A DNA stretch of 64,000 nt from Brevundimonas bullata (GCF_014207965.1 NZ_JACHLM010000002.1:496001-560000), one strand, 5' to 3'; positions 42,013 through 52,800 are shown, counted from the first letter of the stretch. Notes: generated by a model not told the origin, from the letters alone. Numbers and translations: made by a program.

Positions 42013-43145
42013 TGAAACTGGCCGTCCACAATACCGACAGTCCGATCAGCCCGATCGAGGACATTCTCGAGGACGCCCGCAACGGCCGCCCCTACATCCT
42101 GGTGGACGCCGAGGATCGCGAGAACGAGGGCGACATCGTCATTCCGGCCCAGTTCGCCACGCCGGACCAGATCAACTTCATGATCCGCTATGCGCGCGGC
42201 CTGGTCTGCCTGGCCGTGACCGGCGACCGGGCTCGACAGCTGCGCCTGCCGCCGATGGCCGCCGACAATCGCGAGAGCATGAAGACCGCCTTCACCGTCT
42301 CGATCGAGGCCAAGGAGGGCGTGACCACGGGCATCTCCGCCGCTGACCGTTCGCATACGATCCAGGTTGCGACCGACCCGACGCGCGGCGTGGACGACAT
42401 CGTCTCGCCGGGTCACATCTTCCCCCTGGTCGCGCGAGACGGCGGCGTTCTGGTCCGCGCCGGCCACACCGAGGCCGCTGTCGACATCAGCCGCATGGCC
42501 GGCCTGAATCCGTCAGGCGTGATCTGCGAGATCATCAAGGACGATGGCGAGATGGCGCGGATGCCCGACCTCATCGCCTTCGCCCAACTGCATGGGCTGA
42601 AGATCGGCACCATCGCCGACCTGATCGCCTATCGCCGCCGCACCGAGCGCTTTGTCGAGCGGGTGCTGGAGACGCCGTTCGAGAGCGTCCACGGCGGGCC
42701 GTTCAAGCTGATCCTCTACCGCAACACCATCGAGGGCGCCGAACACATCGCCCTGGTGCGCGGCGACATCGACCCGACCAAGCCGACCGTGGTGCGCATG
42801 CACCAGATCGACTTCGCCGCCGACCTGCTGGGCCATGTCGAGGCGCGCCAGAACTATATTCCCAAGGCGATGCAGGCCCTGGCCGCCAGCGACGGTCCCG
42901 GCGTCGTCGTCTTCCTGCGCGACCCCGGCCTGCATGGCCTGGCCGAGCGCCTGGGCGGGGCGGACAAGCCGACCGCGGTGGATCGTTCGCTGAAAGCCTA
43001 TGGCGTCGGCGCCCAGATTCTGCTCGACCTCGGCGTCAAAGATATGATCGTGATGAGCTCGACGCGGCCCAATCCGACGGCGCTTGAAGGCTACGGCCTG
43101 CGCATCGTGGGCTGGCGCGACATGGACGGAGAAGACCAATCCTGA
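42009..43145 (+). CDS. ribB: 3,4-dihydroxy-2-butanone-4-phosphate synthase with GCHII-like domain (RibBX type)
   Basis: The 378-aa protein has a full N-terminal DHBP synthase domain: [39 protein letters not shown], and [25 protein letters not shown]. The C-terminal ~165 residues have the GTP cyclohydrolase II fold outline ([43 protein letters not shown]). They lack the three zinc-binding Cys that real RibA needs (normally in the SLRCDCG region). This is the hybrid RibBX architecture; a separate RibA is expected elsewhere. It overlaps ribE by 4 bases and ribH by 4 bases. Confidence 0.9.
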   Translation: MMKLAVHNTDSPISPIEDILEDARNGRPYILVDAEDRENEGDIVIPAQFATPDQINFMIRYARGLVCLAVTGDRARQLRLPPMAADNRESMKTAFTVSIEAKEGVTTGISAADRSHTIQVATDPTRGVDDIVSPGHIFPLVARDGGVLVRAGHTEAAVDISRMAGLNPSGVICEIIKDDGEMARMPDLIAFAQLHGLKIGTIADLIAYRRRTERFVERVLETPFESVHGGPFKLILYRNTIEGAEHIALVRGDIDPTKPTVVRMHQIDFAADLLGHVEARQNYIPKAMQALAASDGPGVVVFLRDPGLHGLAERLGGADKPTAVDRSLKAYGVGAQILLDLGVKDMIVMSSTRPNPTALEGYGLRIVGWRDMDGEDQS

Positions 43146-43603
43146 ACGACCCAACCCGCGTCCTCATCGTAGAGGCGCGCTACTACGACGATCTGGCTGA
43201 CGCCCTTCTGGAAGGGGCCAAGGACGCCCTGCGTGCGCAAGGCGTGCAGTTCGACGTCGTCACCGTGCCCGGCGCCCTGGAGGTTCCGACCGCCATCGCT
43301 CTGGCCGAGGAGGCCGGCCGCTACCCGACCGCGCCGCGCTATGACGGCTATGTCGCGCTCGGCTGCATCATTCGCGGCGAGACCTACCACTTCGAGATCG
43401 TCTCGGATCAGTCGGCCGCCGGCATCATGCATCTGGGCCTCAAGGGGCTGGCCATCGGCAACGGCATCCTGACGACCGAGGACGAAGAGCAAACCTGGGC
43501 GCGCGCCCGGATGAGCGAAGGCGACAAGGGCGGCGGCGCCGCTCGCGCCTGTCTGGACCTGATCGCGCTGCGTAAGCGCTTGCGCGGAGGACTGGCCTCG
43601 TGA
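43142..43603 (+). CDS. ribH: 6,7-dimethyl-8-ribityllumazine synthase, apparent CTG start
   Basis: The frame reads [20 protein letters not shown] from the CTG at 43142, giving 153 aa, the normal size. The conserved first strand ([11 protein letters not shown]) lies before the first standard start (GTG 43244), so that start would delete it. No ATG, GTG or TTG exists in frame between the preceding region and 43244. The CTG overlaps the ribB stop as CTGA, mirroring the ATGA overlaps nearby, and GGAG lies about 9 bases upstream. The active-site motif [16 protein letters not shown] is intact. The enzyme forms the lumazine substrate of RibE. Confidence 0.88.
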   Translation: MNDPTRVLIVEARYYDDLADALLEGAKDALRAQGVQFDVVTVPGALEVPTAIALAEEAGRYPTAPRYDGYVALGCIIRGETYHFEIVSDQSAAGIMHLGLKGLAIGNGILTTEDEEQTWARARMSEGDKGGGAARACLDLIALRKRLRGGLAS

Positions 43604-44139
43604 CCGAGCCGACCAACACCACCCCGGCCACCGTCGCCGAAGTCATGGCCCAACTGGCCGAGGCCGATAGAGCCCGCGCCGAGCCGCAACTGACCTCGCG
43701 TCAGCGCCGGGCCCGCACCGTCGCCCGTCTGGCCGCCGTCCAGGCCCTGTACCAGATGGAACTGGCGGGCGAGGGCGTGGACGTCATCGTCAAGGAATTC
43801 CGTGATCACCGTTTCGACGGCGATATCGACGGCGCGCCCCTGGCCGAGGCTGACGAGCAATGGTTCTCGGACATCGTCCACGGCGTGGTCGAGGATCAGC
43901 GCGGCATCGACGAGGCCGTCAAGGCGCGTCTGGCCTCCAACTGGCGTCTGGAACGCCTCGACGCCACCCTGCGCGCCCTGCTGCGTTGCGGCGCCTGGGA
44001 GTTGAAGTTCAAGCCCGACGTGCCGCGTGAGATCGTGATCGACGAGTATGTTGAGCTGGCTAAGGCCTTCTTCGATGAAGCAGAGGCGAAGTTCGTGAAC
44101 GCGGCGCTCGACGGCGTGGCGCGCGATGCCCGCGATTGA
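43600..44139 (+). CDS. nusB: Transcription antitermination factor NusB
   Basis: This 179-aa protein starts at GTG 43600 (GTGA overlap with ribH). After a ~30-residue N-terminal extension comes the NusB helical core: [58 protein letters not shown]. NusB binds boxA RNA with NusE in rRNA antitermination. Location after ribH is the classic conserved order. The thiL start lies 14 bases before its end. Confidence 0.95.
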   Translation: MTEPTNTTPATVAEVMAQLAEADRARAEPQLTSRQRRARTVARLAAVQALYQMELAGEGVDVIVKEFRDHRFDGDIDGAPLAEADEQWFSDIVHGVVEDQRGIDEAVKARLASNWRLERLDATLRALLRCGAWELKFKPDVPREIVIDEYVELAKAFFDEAEAKFVNAALDGVARDARD

Positions 44140-45115
44140 CGTCGCTGGCGAATTCGAGACCATCCAGCGGCTGCTGAAGCCGCTGGCGCACCCGGAATGG
44201 GCGAGGGGGCTGGCCGACGACGTGGCCGTGCTGCCCTCGCGTCCGGGGCATGATCTGATCCTGACCAAGGACGCCATCATCGAAGGCGTCCACTTCCTAC
44301 CCGACGATCCTCTGGACACCGTGGCGCAGAAGCTGCTGCGCGTGAACCTGTCCGACCTGGCCGCCAAGGGGGCCGAACCCTTCGGCTATCTGCTGGCCTG
44401 CCACTGGTCCGAACGCTGCGGCTGGCCCGAGCGCGAGGCCTTCGTCGCCGGGCTGCGACGCGACCAAGCCATCTTCGACATTGCCCTGCTGGGCGGCGAC
44501 ACGGTCAAGACGCCCGGTCCGGCCAGTTTTTCCGCCACCATGATGGGCTGGGCGCCGTCCTCCTCAACCGTCAGCCGTGGCGGAGCGCGACCGGGCGACC
44601 TGGTCTTCGTCACCGGCACCATCGGCGACGGCTGGCTGGGCCTTCAGGCGGCGCAGGCGACGCTGACGTTGGACCCGGAGCGGATGGACGCGCTGGAGAC
44701 CGCTTATCGCACCCCCATGCCGCGCGTGGAGTTCGCCACGGTCGTACGCGGACTGGCCACGGCCAGCGCCGACGTTTCTGACGGCCTGCTGGCTGATGCG
44801 CGTCACATCGCCGAGGCCAGCAAGGTCGGCGTCGAGATCGACCTCGAGGTCCTGCCGCTGTCGGCCGCCGCCCAGGCCTGGTTGGACAGCCGGGTCGATA
44901 CTCAAGCCGCGCTGGAACTGCTGGCCACCGGCGGCGACGATTATGAGATCATTCTGACCGTCCCCGCCGGGGCTGAGAACGTCCTGCGTCGCGAGGCCGA
45001 GCGCCGCCATCTGCGCCTGACCCGCATCGGCCGCGTGGTCGAAGGCAAGGGCATTGCGGTGCGCCATCTCGGCCAGGCGATCACACCGACGCGCATCGGC
45101 TGGACCCACGACTAG
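44126..45115 (+). CDS. thiL: Thiamine-phosphate kinase
   Basis: A 329-aa AIR-synthase-superfamily protein. Visible motifs are [74 protein letters not shown] and [13 protein letters not shown]. ThiL phosphorylates thiamine monophosphate to the diphosphate using ATP. The gene overlaps nusB by 14 bases and is the last of the riboflavin-nus-thiamine run. Confidence 0.94.
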   Translation: MPAIDVAGEFETIQRLLKPLAHPEWARGLADDVAVLPSRPGHDLILTKDAIIEGVHFLPDDPLDTVAQKLLRVNLSDLAAKGAEPFGYLLACHWSERCGWPEREAFVAGLRRDQAIFDIALLGGDTVKTPGPASFSATMMGWAPSSSTVSRGGARPGDLVFVTGTIGDGWLGLQAAQATLTLDPERMDALETAYRTPMPRVEFATVVRGLATASADVSDGLLADARHIAEASKVGVEIDLEVLPLSAAAQAWLDSRVDTQAALELLATGGDDYEIILTVPAGAENVLRREAERRHLRLTRIGRVVEGKGIAVRHLGQAITPTRIGWTHD

Positions 45116-45157
45116 GGCCGCAACGGAATCCTAACGGGGAGAGGGCAGGGTGGCGTC

Positions 45158-45586
45158 ATGAAACGTCGCGCCCTGATCCAGGCTGGAGCCCTTCTGACCG
45201 TTTCGGCGGTCGCCAGCGGCGCGCGCGCCAGCGAGAAGGCTGAACCTGCCGCCGCCCCCTTCCTGAACCTGCCAGGGATGGGGCTGCCTGTCATCACGGA
45301 CGGCCGGGTGCGCAACTACGTCTTTATCGTGCTGAAACTGCACCTCGGCCCCGCCTATGCGGTGGAGGCGGTGCGGGCCAAGGAGGCTCACCTGCGCGAC
45401 GCCCTGGTCCGCGCCGGGCATCGCACGCCCTTCGTCCTGCCGAATACCTGGGTAGCGCTGGATACGGCGGCGCTGAGCGCCAGCCTGATCCGCTCTGCCT
45501 CGACCCTGATCGGGCGCGGCGCCGTCACTCGCGTCGAGGTCGTCAGCCAAACGCCCCGTCGCCGGACCGGGATGCAGGGCGTCTAA
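45158..45586 (+). CDS. Exported protein of unknown function, 142 aa
   Basis: The start has a twin-arginine-like or Sec signal (MKRRALIQAGALLTVSAVAS … ARA). The mature part is small, with FLNLPGMGLPVITDGRVRNY and VFIVLKLHLGPAYAVEAVRA: a strand then helix outline faintly recalling FliL-type domains, too weak to call. It lies 42 bases after thiL, likely in the same transcript. The interval 45587-45766 to hppA holds its presumed promoter and no gene. Confidence 0.65.
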   Translation: MKRRALIQAGALLTVSAVASGARASEKAEPAAAPFLNLPGMGLPVITDGRVRNYVFIVLKLHLGPAYAVEAVRAKEAHLRDALVRAGHRTPFVLPNTWVALDTAALSASLIRSASTLIGRGAVTRVEVVSQTPRRRTGMQGV

Positions 45587-45766
45587 AGCCAGACTTGGAA
45601 ACCGCTGTTGCGTCACGCCTTGGCTTTTGACACAGTTGAGCCGCAATTCCCGGGGGACGTAAGGTTGCGTTCGTAGGCGCACGGGGGGACCGGAAGGCGG
45701 TGAGAGGCGAAACGCCCGCCCGCGCCAAGGATCCGTGTGCTTGTTGCACAAGGGCTTGGAAACGCC

Positions 45767-47917
45767 ATGACGAACTATCTATGGCTGGTCATCGCGGCTG
45801 GCGTACTGGGGGTGCTGTACGGCGCTGTCCAGACCGCCGTCCTGATGAAGGCCGGTACCGGTAACGACAGGATGCGAGAAATCGCGGCGGCGATTCAGGA
45901 AGGGGCCTCGGCCTATCTGAAGCGTCAGTACACAACGATTGGTATGGTGGGGGTCGTGATCTTGGTCGCGGCCTTTTTGCTTATCGGGCCCTGGGCTGCG
46001 CTCGGGTTCCTGATCGGGGCGCTGCTGTCGGGCGCCGCCGGTTTCGCCGGAATGCTGATTTCGGTGCGGGCCAATGTGCGTACGGCCCAGGCGGCGTCTG
46101 AAAGCCTGGCCAAGGGGCTGGACCTGGCCTTCCGTTCGGGCGCCATCACCGGCATGTTCGTGGCGGGCGGCGCGCTTCTGGGCGTGTCGGGCTACTATGC
46201 CTTCATGACGCTTGGCATGGGCTTTGAGTCCACCAGCCGCGCGGTCGTCGACGGTCTGGTGGCCCTGGGCTTCGGCGCTTCGCTGATCTCCATCTTCGCG
46301 CGACTGGGCGGCGGCATCTTCACAAAGGGCGCCGACGTGGGCGGCGACATGGTCGGCAAGGTCGAGGCGGGCATCCCCGAGGACGATCCCCGCAACGCCG
46401 CCACCATTGCCGACAATGTGGGCGACAACGTCGGCGACTGCGCCGGCATGGCCGCCGACCTGTTCGAGACCTATGCCGTCACGACCGTGGCGACCATGGT
46501 GCTGGCGGCCATCTTCTTCCGCAATCAGCCCTATGTCGAAGTGATGATGCTGCTGCCGCTGGCGATCTGCGGCATCTGCATCGTGACCTCGATCATCGGC
46601 TCCTTCTTTGTCCGCCTGGGCAAGGGCGGCAACATCATGGGTGCCCTGTATCAGGGCCTGATCGTCACAGGGGTCCTGTCTGTCATCGCCGTCTGGTGGG
46701 TCATCAACCAACTGGTGCCGGGCGCGGTAGAAACCTCTAGCGGGCTGCTGATCCAGCCGATGAACCTGTTCTGGGCCGGCGTGGTCGGCCTGCTGGTCAC
46801 GGCGGCCATCGTGGTCGTCACCGAATACTATACCGGCACCGGCTTCCGGCCGGTGAAGTCGGTGGCCAACGCCTCGGTCTCGGGGCACGGCACCAATGTG
46901 ATCCAGGGTCTGGCGGTTTCGCTGGAATCGACGGCCCTGCCGGCGCTGACCATCATCGTTGGGATCATCGCGGCCTTCCAGCTGGCGGGTCTGTTCGGCA
47001 TCGCCATCGCCACCACGACCATGCTGGGCGTGGCCGGGATGATCGTGGCGCTGGACGCCTTTGGTCCTGTCACCGACAACGCCGGGGGCATCGCTGAAAT
47101 GGCCGGTCTTCCGTCCGACGTTCGCGTGTCGACCGATGCCCTGGATGCGGTGGGCAACACCACCAAGGCGGTGACCAAAGGCTACGCCATCGGTTCGGCC
47201 GGGCTGGGGGCGCTGGTCCTGTTCGCCGCCTATGTGGAGGACTTGAAGCACTTTGCGGCCGAGGCGACGCCGGGCAGCTTCTTCTACGGACTGGGCGCTG
47301 TCGCCTTTGACCTGTCCAACCCCTACGTCGTGGTCGGCCTGCTGTTCGGGGGGCTGCTGCCCTTCCTGTTCGGCGGCATGGCGATGACGGCGGTGGGACG
47401 CGCCGCCGAGGCCGTCGTGGCCGAGGTGCGCCGTCAGTTCCGCGAAAACCCGGGCATCATGACGTTCGAGACCAAGCCCGAATACGGCAAGGCCGTGGAC
47501 ATCCTGACCAGTGCGGCCATCCGCGAGATGATCGTGCCCAGCCTGTTGCCGGTGCTGTCGCCGATCGTCCTGTTTGTGGCGGTGCTGTTCATCCAGCCGG
47601 ACAAGGCCAACGCCTTCGCCGCCCTGGGCGCCATGCTGATGGGGGTGATCGTGACGGGCCTGTTCGTGGCCATCTCGATGACCTCGGGCGGCGGGGCCTG
47701 GGACAACGCCAAGAAGCTGATCGAGGAAGGCTTCACCGACAAGAACGGCGTGGTTCACGGCAAGGGCTCTGAAGCACACAAGGCCGCGGTCACGGGCGAC
47801 ACTGTGGGCGATCCCTACAAGGACACCTCCGGCCCGGCGGTGAACCCGATGATCAAGATCACCAACATCGTGGCCCTGCTGCTGCTGGCGGTGCTGGCGA
47901 GCGGGAAGATCGTCTAG
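45767..47917 (+). CDS. hppA: K+-independent membrane H+-translocating pyrophosphatase
   Basis: The 716-aa protein has about 16 transmembrane helices. PPi-binding motifs are [37 protein letters not shown] (split: [33 protein letters not shown]) and [17 protein letters not shown] near the C-terminus. The discriminating site reads [10 protein letters not shown], with Lys and Thr where K+-dependent enzymes have Ala and Gly, so the enzyme is of the K+-independent type. It pumps protons using pyrophosphate from biosynthesis. An ATG at 45767 fits the family N-terminus. A strong bidirectional terminator follows. Confidence 0.95.
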   Translation: MTNYLWLVIAAGVLGVLYGAVQTAVLMKAGTGNDRMREIAAAIQEGASAYLKRQYTTIGMVGVVILVAAFLLIGPWAALGFLIGALLSGAAGFAGMLISVRANVRTAQAASESLAKGLDLAFRSGAITGMFVAGGALLGVSGYYAFMTLGMGFESTSRAVVDGLVALGFGASLISIFARLGGGIFTKGADVGGDMVGKVEAGIPEDDPRNAATIADNVGDNVGDCAGMAADLFETYAVTTVATMVLAAIFFRNQPYVEVMMLLPLAICGICIVTSIIGSFFVRLGKGGNIMGALYQGLIVTGVLSVIAVWWVINQLVPGAVETSSGLLIQPMNLFWAGVVGLLVTAAIVVVTEYYTGTGFRPVKSVANASVSGHGTNVIQGLAVSLESTALPALTIIVGIIAAFQLAGLFGIAIATTTMLGVAGMIVALDAFGPVTDNAGGIAEMAGLPSDVRVSTDALDAVGNTTKAVTKGYAIGSAGLGALVLFAAYVEDLKHFAAEATPGSFFYGLGAVAFDLSNPYVVVGLLFGGLLPFLFGGMAMTAVGRAAEAVVAEVRRQFRENPGIMTFETKPEYGKAVDILTSAAIREMIVPSLLPVLSPIVLFVAVLFIQPDKANAFAALGAMLMGVIVTGLFVAISMTSGGGAWDNAKKLIEEGFTDKNGVVHGKGSEAHKAAVTGDTVGDPYKDTSGPAVNPMIKITNIVALLLLAVLASGKIV

Positions 47918-47942
47918 GGCTTCGGTTCGCCTGAAACGAAGA

Positions 47943-47974
47943 ACGCCCCGGAGAGCAATCTCCGGGGCGTTTGT
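47943..47974. terminator. Bidirectional intrinsic terminator between hppA and bamE
   Basis: Stem ACGCCCCGGAGA / TCTCCGGGGCGT (12 bp) with GCAA loop, followed by TTTGT on the plus strand and preceded by GAA on it. It lies between the convergent hppA and bamE genes. Confidence 0.85.
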
Positions 47975-48054
47975 CATTCCTAGCGGCCTGTGCCTGCGAC
48001 GTGGTCGTCTGCGGTTTGAGGCCGAAGAGGGCAGCGCGGGTGAAGCGGCGGCCC

Positions 48055-48534
48055 TTAGTCCGGGCGGCGCTGGCCGGGGACGTCGTCCTCGGTACGGGGC
48101 AGTTGGCCACGACCGACGTTGCCCAGCAGCTGTTCCAGGATTGTCAGCTGACGACCGCGGGTCGGGGTCTCGCGACGCTCCATGGCGATCTGGCGACCGT
48201 CTTCCAGGCCCAGGGTCCGGACGGCGGCGACCTTGTCGTCGGCCTTGTTGAAGGTGATCTCAGTCACCGTGCGCTGCGACACCTGGGGCTTGTTGTAGGT
48301 GTACCGCTCGGTCATCTGGGTCATATAGTACCAGACTGTGTCGGGTTCGAAGGTCGAGGTCGTCGAGGGCGAGCCCAGGCGCGCCAGGACGGTTTCCTTG
48401 GTGTCCGTGCCGGCCACGACATCCTGAGGCTTGGCGTCGATCGCCTGGAAGCCCTGGGTGGCGATGGTCGGCGCGCAGGCGCCAGCAGCGGCGGCCAGCG
48501 CAACAGCAGCGAAGATCGGTGTAATTCGGGGCAT
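48055..48534 (-). CDS. bamE: Outer membrane assembly lipoprotein BamE
   Basis: From ATG 48534 (GAGGCGG upstream) the product is about 159 aa. A lipoprotein signal ends AAAAGAC. The SmpA/OmlA domain has DVVAGTDTKETVLARLGSPS, FEPDTVWYYMTQMTE and VTEITFNKADDKVAAVRTLGLEDG. The C-terminal tail, about 50 residues, is polar and longer than in E. coli. BamE stabilises the BAM complex that folds outer-membrane proteins such as the TonB receptor in this window. Divergent from the cytochrome chaperone gene. Confidence 0.92.
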   Translation of the reverse strand: MPRITPIFAAVALAAAAGACAPTIATQGFQAIDAKPQDVVAGTDTKETVLARLGSPSTTSTFEPDTVWYYMTQMTERYTYNKPQVSQRTVTEITFNKADDKVAAVRTLGLEDGRQIAMERRETPTRGRQLTILEQLLGNVGRGQLPRTEDDVPGQRRPD

Positions 48535-48621
48535 CCGCGTCCGCCTCAGCATAACAAGGTCTTTGACCTAACCGGCGCTGCGTCCTAGTGCAACGGCGCG
48601 GCGAAAAAGGGGCTGTTGCTC

Positions 48622-49149
48622 ATGCTTAGAAATCTCTTCCGACAACGACCTGATGAACGCCAGGGCGACGCCCTGTATGCCCTAGCGGTCGGACAGGCCC
48701 GCCAGCCTGAATTTTACACCTCGCTGGGCGTGACCGATCAGATCGATGCCCGGTTCGAGCTCTACACCCTGCACGTCCTGATTCTGTTTCTGCGCCTGAA
48801 GGGCGACGGCGAGCGTGGCGAGGTGGCGGCGCAGCGTCTGTTCGACACCTATATCTCGTCGCTGGACAACACCCTGCGCGAACTGGGCGTTGGCGACGTG
48901 TCGGTCGGCAAGAAGATGCGCAAGCTGGGCGAGTCTCTTTATGGCCGCATGAACGCCTATGAAGGCCCACTGCGCGCCGAGGACGTCGACGCCATGGCTG
49001 CGGCCCTGGCCAAGAACGTCTATGAAAGCGAGGACGCCGCGACCGGACACGCTTTGGCGCGTTACGCCGTGGCCTCGCGTCAGAATCTGTCGACGCAGTC
49101 GTTTGAAACCGTGTCCAAGGCTCCGGCCTGGGCGGAGATCACCGCATGA
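48622..49149 (+). CDS. Ubiquinol-cytochrome c chaperone family protein
   Basis: The 175-aa product starts at ATG 48622 (AAGGGG upstream). The CBP3/Ubiquinol_cyt_C_chap domain shows LYTLHVLILFLRLKGDGERG, LFDTYISSLDNTLRELGVGD and VGKKMRKLGESLYGRMNAYE, all typical. The family helps assemble cytochrome b of the bc1 complex. The next gene (yceD) starts within its last codons (ATGA at 49146), a conserved alphaproteobacterial arrangement. Confidence 0.92.
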   Translation: MLRNLFRQRPDERQGDALYALAVGQARQPEFYTSLGVTDQIDARFELYTLHVLILFLRLKGDGERGEVAAQRLFDTYISSLDNTLRELGVGDVSVGKKMRKLGESLYGRMNAYEGPLRAEDVDAMAAALAKNVYESEDAATGHALARYAVASRQNLSTQSFETVSKAPAWAEITA

Positions 49150-49679
49150 ACGACTTCCCCCCGCTGCCCTACAGCGAGCCGCTGAGACTGCACCACATCG
49201 GCGCGGGCGTGCAGCGCCGCCTGACGCCGGACGCCGACGCCATCAAGCGGATCGTTCGCGCCCTGGACTTACAGGCGCTGGACCTGTTCGAAGTGGACAT
49301 CAACCTGGTCCCTACCGTATCGGGCTGGCGTCTTGACGGTCGCGTCGTGGCCGACGCTGTCCAGACCTGCGGTCTGACCCTTGACCCACTGCCGGTTCAC
49401 ATTGACCGCAAGTTCTCTGTGCAGATGGTCGAGGCGACCGAGCGCGAGCCCGAAGAGGACGCCGAAATCGATCTGGAGCTGGACGACGATTCGGCGGATC
49501 AGATCGAAGGCGGTAGTCTGGACTTGGGCCAATACGCCGTCGAACAGTTGGCGCTGAGCCTGGATCCCTTCCCGCGCAAGCCAGGAGCTGTGTTTGAACA
49601 GCCCAAGGAGCCGGGCGAAATCTCGCCCTTCGCGGTTCTTAAGAGCCTGAAATCCAAGGACGGTTCCGGCGAAGGTTGA
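49146..49679 (+). CDS. YceD/DUF177 family protein
   Basis: A 177-aa acidic protein. It contains FEVDINLVPTVSGWRLDGRV, then QTCGLTLDPLPVHIDRKF and the acidic DAEIDLELDD…DLGQYAVEQLALSLDPFPRKPGA block that defines DUF177. In bacteria YceD is linked to 23S rRNA accumulation and lies near rpmF and plsX. Here rpmF is not between yceD and plsX, as is usual for alphaproteobacteria. The start overlaps the preceding gene by 4 bases. Confidence 0.92.
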   Translation: MNDFPPLPYSEPLRLHHIGAGVQRRLTPDADAIKRIVRALDLQALDLFEVDINLVPTVSGWRLDGRVVADAVQTCGLTLDPLPVHIDRKFSVQMVEATEREPEEDAEIDLELDDDSADQIEGGSLDLGQYAVEQLALSLDPFPRKPGAVFEQPKEPGEISPFAVLKSLKSKDGSGEG

Positions 49680-49777
49680 CCTGACGTCGGGCTGGTAGCA
49701 TCCCAAGGGTGCGACATTTGCGTCCTGCATCCCTATATGAAGCGCCGCGACAAGACGGCGACGGAGTCCATTTCCAC

Positions 49778-50851
49778 TTGGCATCCCCAACACTGATCTC
49801 GCTTGACGCCATGGGGGGGGACCACGGTCCCTCGGTCGTGGTCGGCGGCGTGAAAGACTATCTCTCGCGGCATGACGGCGAGGGCGTACGTTTCCTCCTG
49901 CATGGCGACGAGGCGGCGATTCGCGCCGAGATGGCGCGCTGCGCCCTGACCGACGCCGTCTGCGACGTGCGCCACACCGACAAGGTCGTGGCTATGGACG
50001 AAAAGCCGGCCCAGGCCATGCGCCGGGGCAAGGGCTCCAGCCTGTGGAACGCCATCGAGGCGGTGAAGACCGGCGAGGCGGCGGCGGCTGTCTCCGCCGG
50101 CAACACCGGCGCCCTTATGGCCATCTCCAAGCTGCTGCTGCGCATGGCGGCGCCGGGGCTGGAACGCCCGGCCATCGTCGCCAGCTGGCCGACGACGCGC
50201 GGCTATACGGCGGTGCTGGATGTCGGCGCCAACATCGGCAGCGACGCCAAGCAGTTGATCGAATTCGCCATCATGGGCGAGGCCTTCCAGTCGGCGGTGC
50301 ATGGCGTGGCCAAGCCCACGGTAGGCCTGCTGAACGTCGGCTCCGAAGACATGAAGGGCCACGACGAGGTGCGCGAGGCCCACGCCATCCTGCGCGAGGG
50401 CGGTATTCCGCTGAACTATCACGGCTTTGTCGAGGGCGATGACATCGCCAAGGGCACGGTGGACGTGGTCGTCACCGACGGCTTTACCGGCAATATCGCC
50501 CTGAAGACCGCCGAAGGCACGGCGCGCTTCATTTCGGGTCTGCTGAAAGAGGCGCTGACCTCCGGTCCAATCGCCAAGCTGGGCGCCCTGATCGCCATGC
50601 CGGCGCTGAAGCGGATGGCCGCCAGGATCGACCCCAACGCCATCAACGGGGGACCTCTGCTGGGCCTGAACGGCATCGTCGTGAAAAGCCACGGCGGCGC
50701 CACGCCGCGCGGCTATGGAAACGCCATCCGCATCGCCGTCGATCTGGCGCGCAGCGACTACATGGCCAAGGTCGGGGCCAACCTGGGACGGCTCGCCGCC
50801 CTGGAGCAGCCCGCGCCCGCCGCCGAAACCCTTGGGGAGACCCACCAGTGA
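49778..50851 (+). CDS. plsX: Phosphate acyltransferase PlsX
   Basis: The conserved N-terminus ([20 protein letters not shown]) begins just after a TTG at 49778 with GGAG 11 bases upstream, giving 357 aa. A GTG at 49709 would add 23 residues unlike the family. Other motifs are [56 protein letters not shown] and [12 protein letters not shown]. PlsX converts acyl-ACP to acyl phosphate for phospholipid synthesis. The stop overlaps the fabH GTG start. Confidence 0.94.
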   Translation: MASPTLISLDAMGGDHGPSVVVGGVKDYLSRHDGEGVRFLLHGDEAAIRAEMARCALTDAVCDVRHTDKVVAMDEKPAQAMRRGKGSSLWNAIEAVKTGEAAAAVSAGNTGALMAISKLLLRMAAPGLERPAIVASWPTTRGYTAVLDVGANIGSDAKQLIEFAIMGEAFQSAVHGVAKPTVGLLNVGSEDMKGHDEVREAHAILREGGIPLNYHGFVEGDDIAKGTVDVVVTDGFTGNIALKTAEGTARFISGLLKEALTSGPIAKLGALIAMPALKRMAARIDPNAINGGPLLGLNGIVVKSHGGATPRGYGNAIRIAVDLARSDYMAKVGANLGRLAALEQPAPAAETLGETHQ

Positions 50852-51825
50852 GCGTCATCCGTAGCGCCGTGACCGGCGTCGGCTCCTTCCTGCCGGAGAA
50901 GGTCGTCACCAACGCCGACCTGGCCAAGTTCGTCGACACCTCGGACGAGTGGATCGTCGAGCGCACCGGCATCCATCAACGCCATCAGGCCCGCGAAGAC
51001 GAGCCGACCAGCGATCTGGCCGTCGAAGCCGCACGCCGCGCCCTGGCTGACGCGGGCAAGACGGCAGCGGACGTCGACCTGATCATCGTCGCCACCACCA
51101 CCCCGGACCAGACCTTCCCCGCCACCGCCGCCATCGTGCAGGCCAAGCTGGGCGCGCCGGTCGGCATCGCTTTCGACGTTCAGGCGGTCTGCTCGGGCTT
51201 CGTCTACGCCATGAGCGTGGCCGACGGCTTCGTCGCGCGCGGCATGGCCAAGTGCGCCCTGGTCATCGGCGCCGAGGAAATGACCCGGCTGATGGACTGG
51301 AGCGACCGGACCACCTGCGTTCTGTTTGGCGACGGCGCCGGCGCCTTCGTCGTCGAACCGCGCGAAGGGCAGGGGACCAAGGCCGATCAGGGCGTGCTGG
51401 GCTTCGCCCTGCGTTGCGACGGCTCCAAGTCGGACATGCTCTATGTCGACGGCGGCCCTTCCACGACCGGCACGGTCGGCCATCTGAAGATGCTGGGCAA
51501 TCAGGTCTTCCGCCATGCGGTCGTCAACATCGCCGAAGCCATTGTTGGCGCGACCGAAGCGGCGGGCGTCGAGATCCCCGAGATCGACTGGTTCGTGCCG
51601 CACCAGGCCAACCAGCGCATCATCCGCGGGGTCGGCGAACGACTGGGACTGGACGAAAACAAGGTCGTCTCGACCGTGGCTCTGCACGCCAACACCTCGG
51701 CGGCGTCGATCCCTCTGGCCATGGATGCGGCCATCAAGGACGGGCGGATCAAGCGCGGCGACCTGGTGGTGATCGAGGCCATGGGCGGCGGTCTGACCTG
51801 GGGCGCCTGCGCCTTCCGTCTCTAA
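50848..51825 (+). CDS. fabH: 3-oxoacyl-ACP synthase III
   Basis: 325 aa. The catalytic Cys is in [18 protein letters not shown], the His in [13 protein letters not shown], and the Asn in [15 protein letters not shown]. The N-terminal [20 protein letters not shown] is also typical. FabH starts fatty-acid chains by condensing acetyl-CoA with malonyl-ACP. Its order after plsX is conserved, and the GTGA overlap implies coupled translation. Confidence 0.96.
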   Translation: MSVIRSAVTGVGSFLPEKVVTNADLAKFVDTSDEWIVERTGIHQRHQAREDEPTSDLAVEAARRALADAGKTAADVDLIIVATTTPDQTFPATAAIVQAKLGAPVGIAFDVQAVCSGFVYAMSVADGFVARGMAKCALVIGAEEMTRLMDWSDRTTCVLFGDGAGAFVVEPREGQGTKADQGVLGFALRCDGSKSDMLYVDGGPSTTGTVGHLKMLGNQVFRHAVVNIAEAIVGATEAAGVEIPEIDWFVPHQANQRIIRGVGERLGLDENKVVSTVALHANTSAASIPLAMDAAIKDGRIKRGDLVVIEAMGGGLTWGACAFRL

Positions 51826-51896
51826 TCTGCATTCAGGGCTTTGATTCGCGGCGACTTTGCCCTTCTATGCGTGCGGATTGAAAGCGGAGAGACGCA

Positions 51897-52205
51897 GTGA
51901 CGGGACAAGACACCCTGACCCGGGCGGATTTGTGCGATGCGGTGCATGACGAGGTGGGACTTTCTCGCCAGGAATGCTCCACCTTGGTCGAGCGCACGCT
52001 CGAACTGGTCGTCGAATCACTCGAGCGCGGCGAGACGGTGAAGCTGTCTGGCTTCGGGGTCTTTCAGGTGCGCGAGAAGCGCGCCCGGATGGGCCGCAAC
52101 CCGAAGACCGGCGAACCGGCGGCGATCAACCCGCGTCGGGTGATCAGCTTCCGTGCTTCGCAAATCATGAAGAGCCGGGTCCACGACGCGGTCGTCGAGG
52201 ACTGA
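51897..52205 (+). CDS. ihfA: Integration host factor subunit alpha
   Basis: 102 aa, starting at GTG 51897. HU/IHF fold with [40 protein letters not shown], the DNA-intercalating arm [20 protein letters not shown] and the C-terminal ASQIMKSRV. IhfA pairs with IhfB to bend DNA at WATCAANNNNTTR sites. Position between fabH and a merR gene is conserved. Confidence 0.95.
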   Translation: MTGQDTLTRADLCDAVHDEVGLSRQECSTLVERTLELVVESLERGETVKLSGFGVFQVREKRARMGRNPKTGEPAAINPRRVISFRASQIMKSRVHDAVVED

Positions 52206-52211
52206 TCTGCA

Positions 52212-52628
52212 GTGGCCAAAAGCCCGAACGCCTTTCGCACCATTTCCGAAGCCGCTGACGAAGTCGGCGCACAGCAGCACGTCCTGCGCTTCTGGGAAAC
52301 AAAGTTCGACTTCATCGCCCCCCTGAAACGCGCGGGTGGGCGTCGTTTCTATCGCCCGGAGGACATCACCGTCCTGAAGGCCGTGCGGCGCCTCCTGCAC
52401 GACGAGGGGCTGACCATTCGTGGCGTCCAGCGTCTGCACAAGGAACAGGGCATGGCCCGTCTGGCCGCCTATGGCGACCCGACGACGGCGCTGGAAATCG
52501 ATTCGGATATCGAGCGGGAAGAGCTGGGCGCAGCGGCGTCTCAAACCTTCGCATCCGCGCGTCTGGGCGCTGTTTTGGCCGACCTGGAGTCGGCGAAGGC
52601 CCGTCTTGAAGCCGTTCTGCAGCGCTGA
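52212..52628 (+). CDS. MerR family transcriptional regulator
   Basis: 138 aa from GTG 52212, six bases after ihfA. The MerR helix-turn-helix and wing are clear: FRTISEAADEVGAQQHVLRF, WETKFDFIAPLKRAGGRRFY, RPEDITVLKAVRRLLHDEG. The C-terminal part is short, without metal-binding Cys, and ends in a coiled-coil-like helix (LGAVLADLESAKARLEAVLQ). This ihfA-linked MerR is widely conserved in alphaproteobacteria, but its target is unknown to me. Confidence 0.9.
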   Translation: MAKSPNAFRTISEAADEVGAQQHVLRFWETKFDFIAPLKRAGGRRFYRPEDITVLKAVRRLLHDEGLTIRGVQRLHKEQGMARLAAYGDPTTALEIDSDIEREELGAAASQTFASARLGAVLADLESAKARLEAVLQR

Positions 52629-52699
52629 GGCGAACTTGTTGTTCAAAGAGCGTTTTAGCGTTTGCGGAGAGCGAAATCGCCCTCTATAGGGAGCGTCTT

Positions 52700-52776
<77 letters not shown>

Positions 52777-52800
52777 TTTCCTCTAGGGAATTGGTTGGTT

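Noticed and set aside
45779..47977. 732-codon open frame antisense to hppA
   Set aside because: The protein is His/Gln/Arg/Asp-rich with no motif, while the plus strand encodes a full H+-pyrophosphatase.
49679..49778. Missing rpmF (ribosomal protein L32) between yceD and plsX as an anomaly
   Set aside because: Alphaproteobacteria commonly keep rpmF elsewhere, so this is ordinary.
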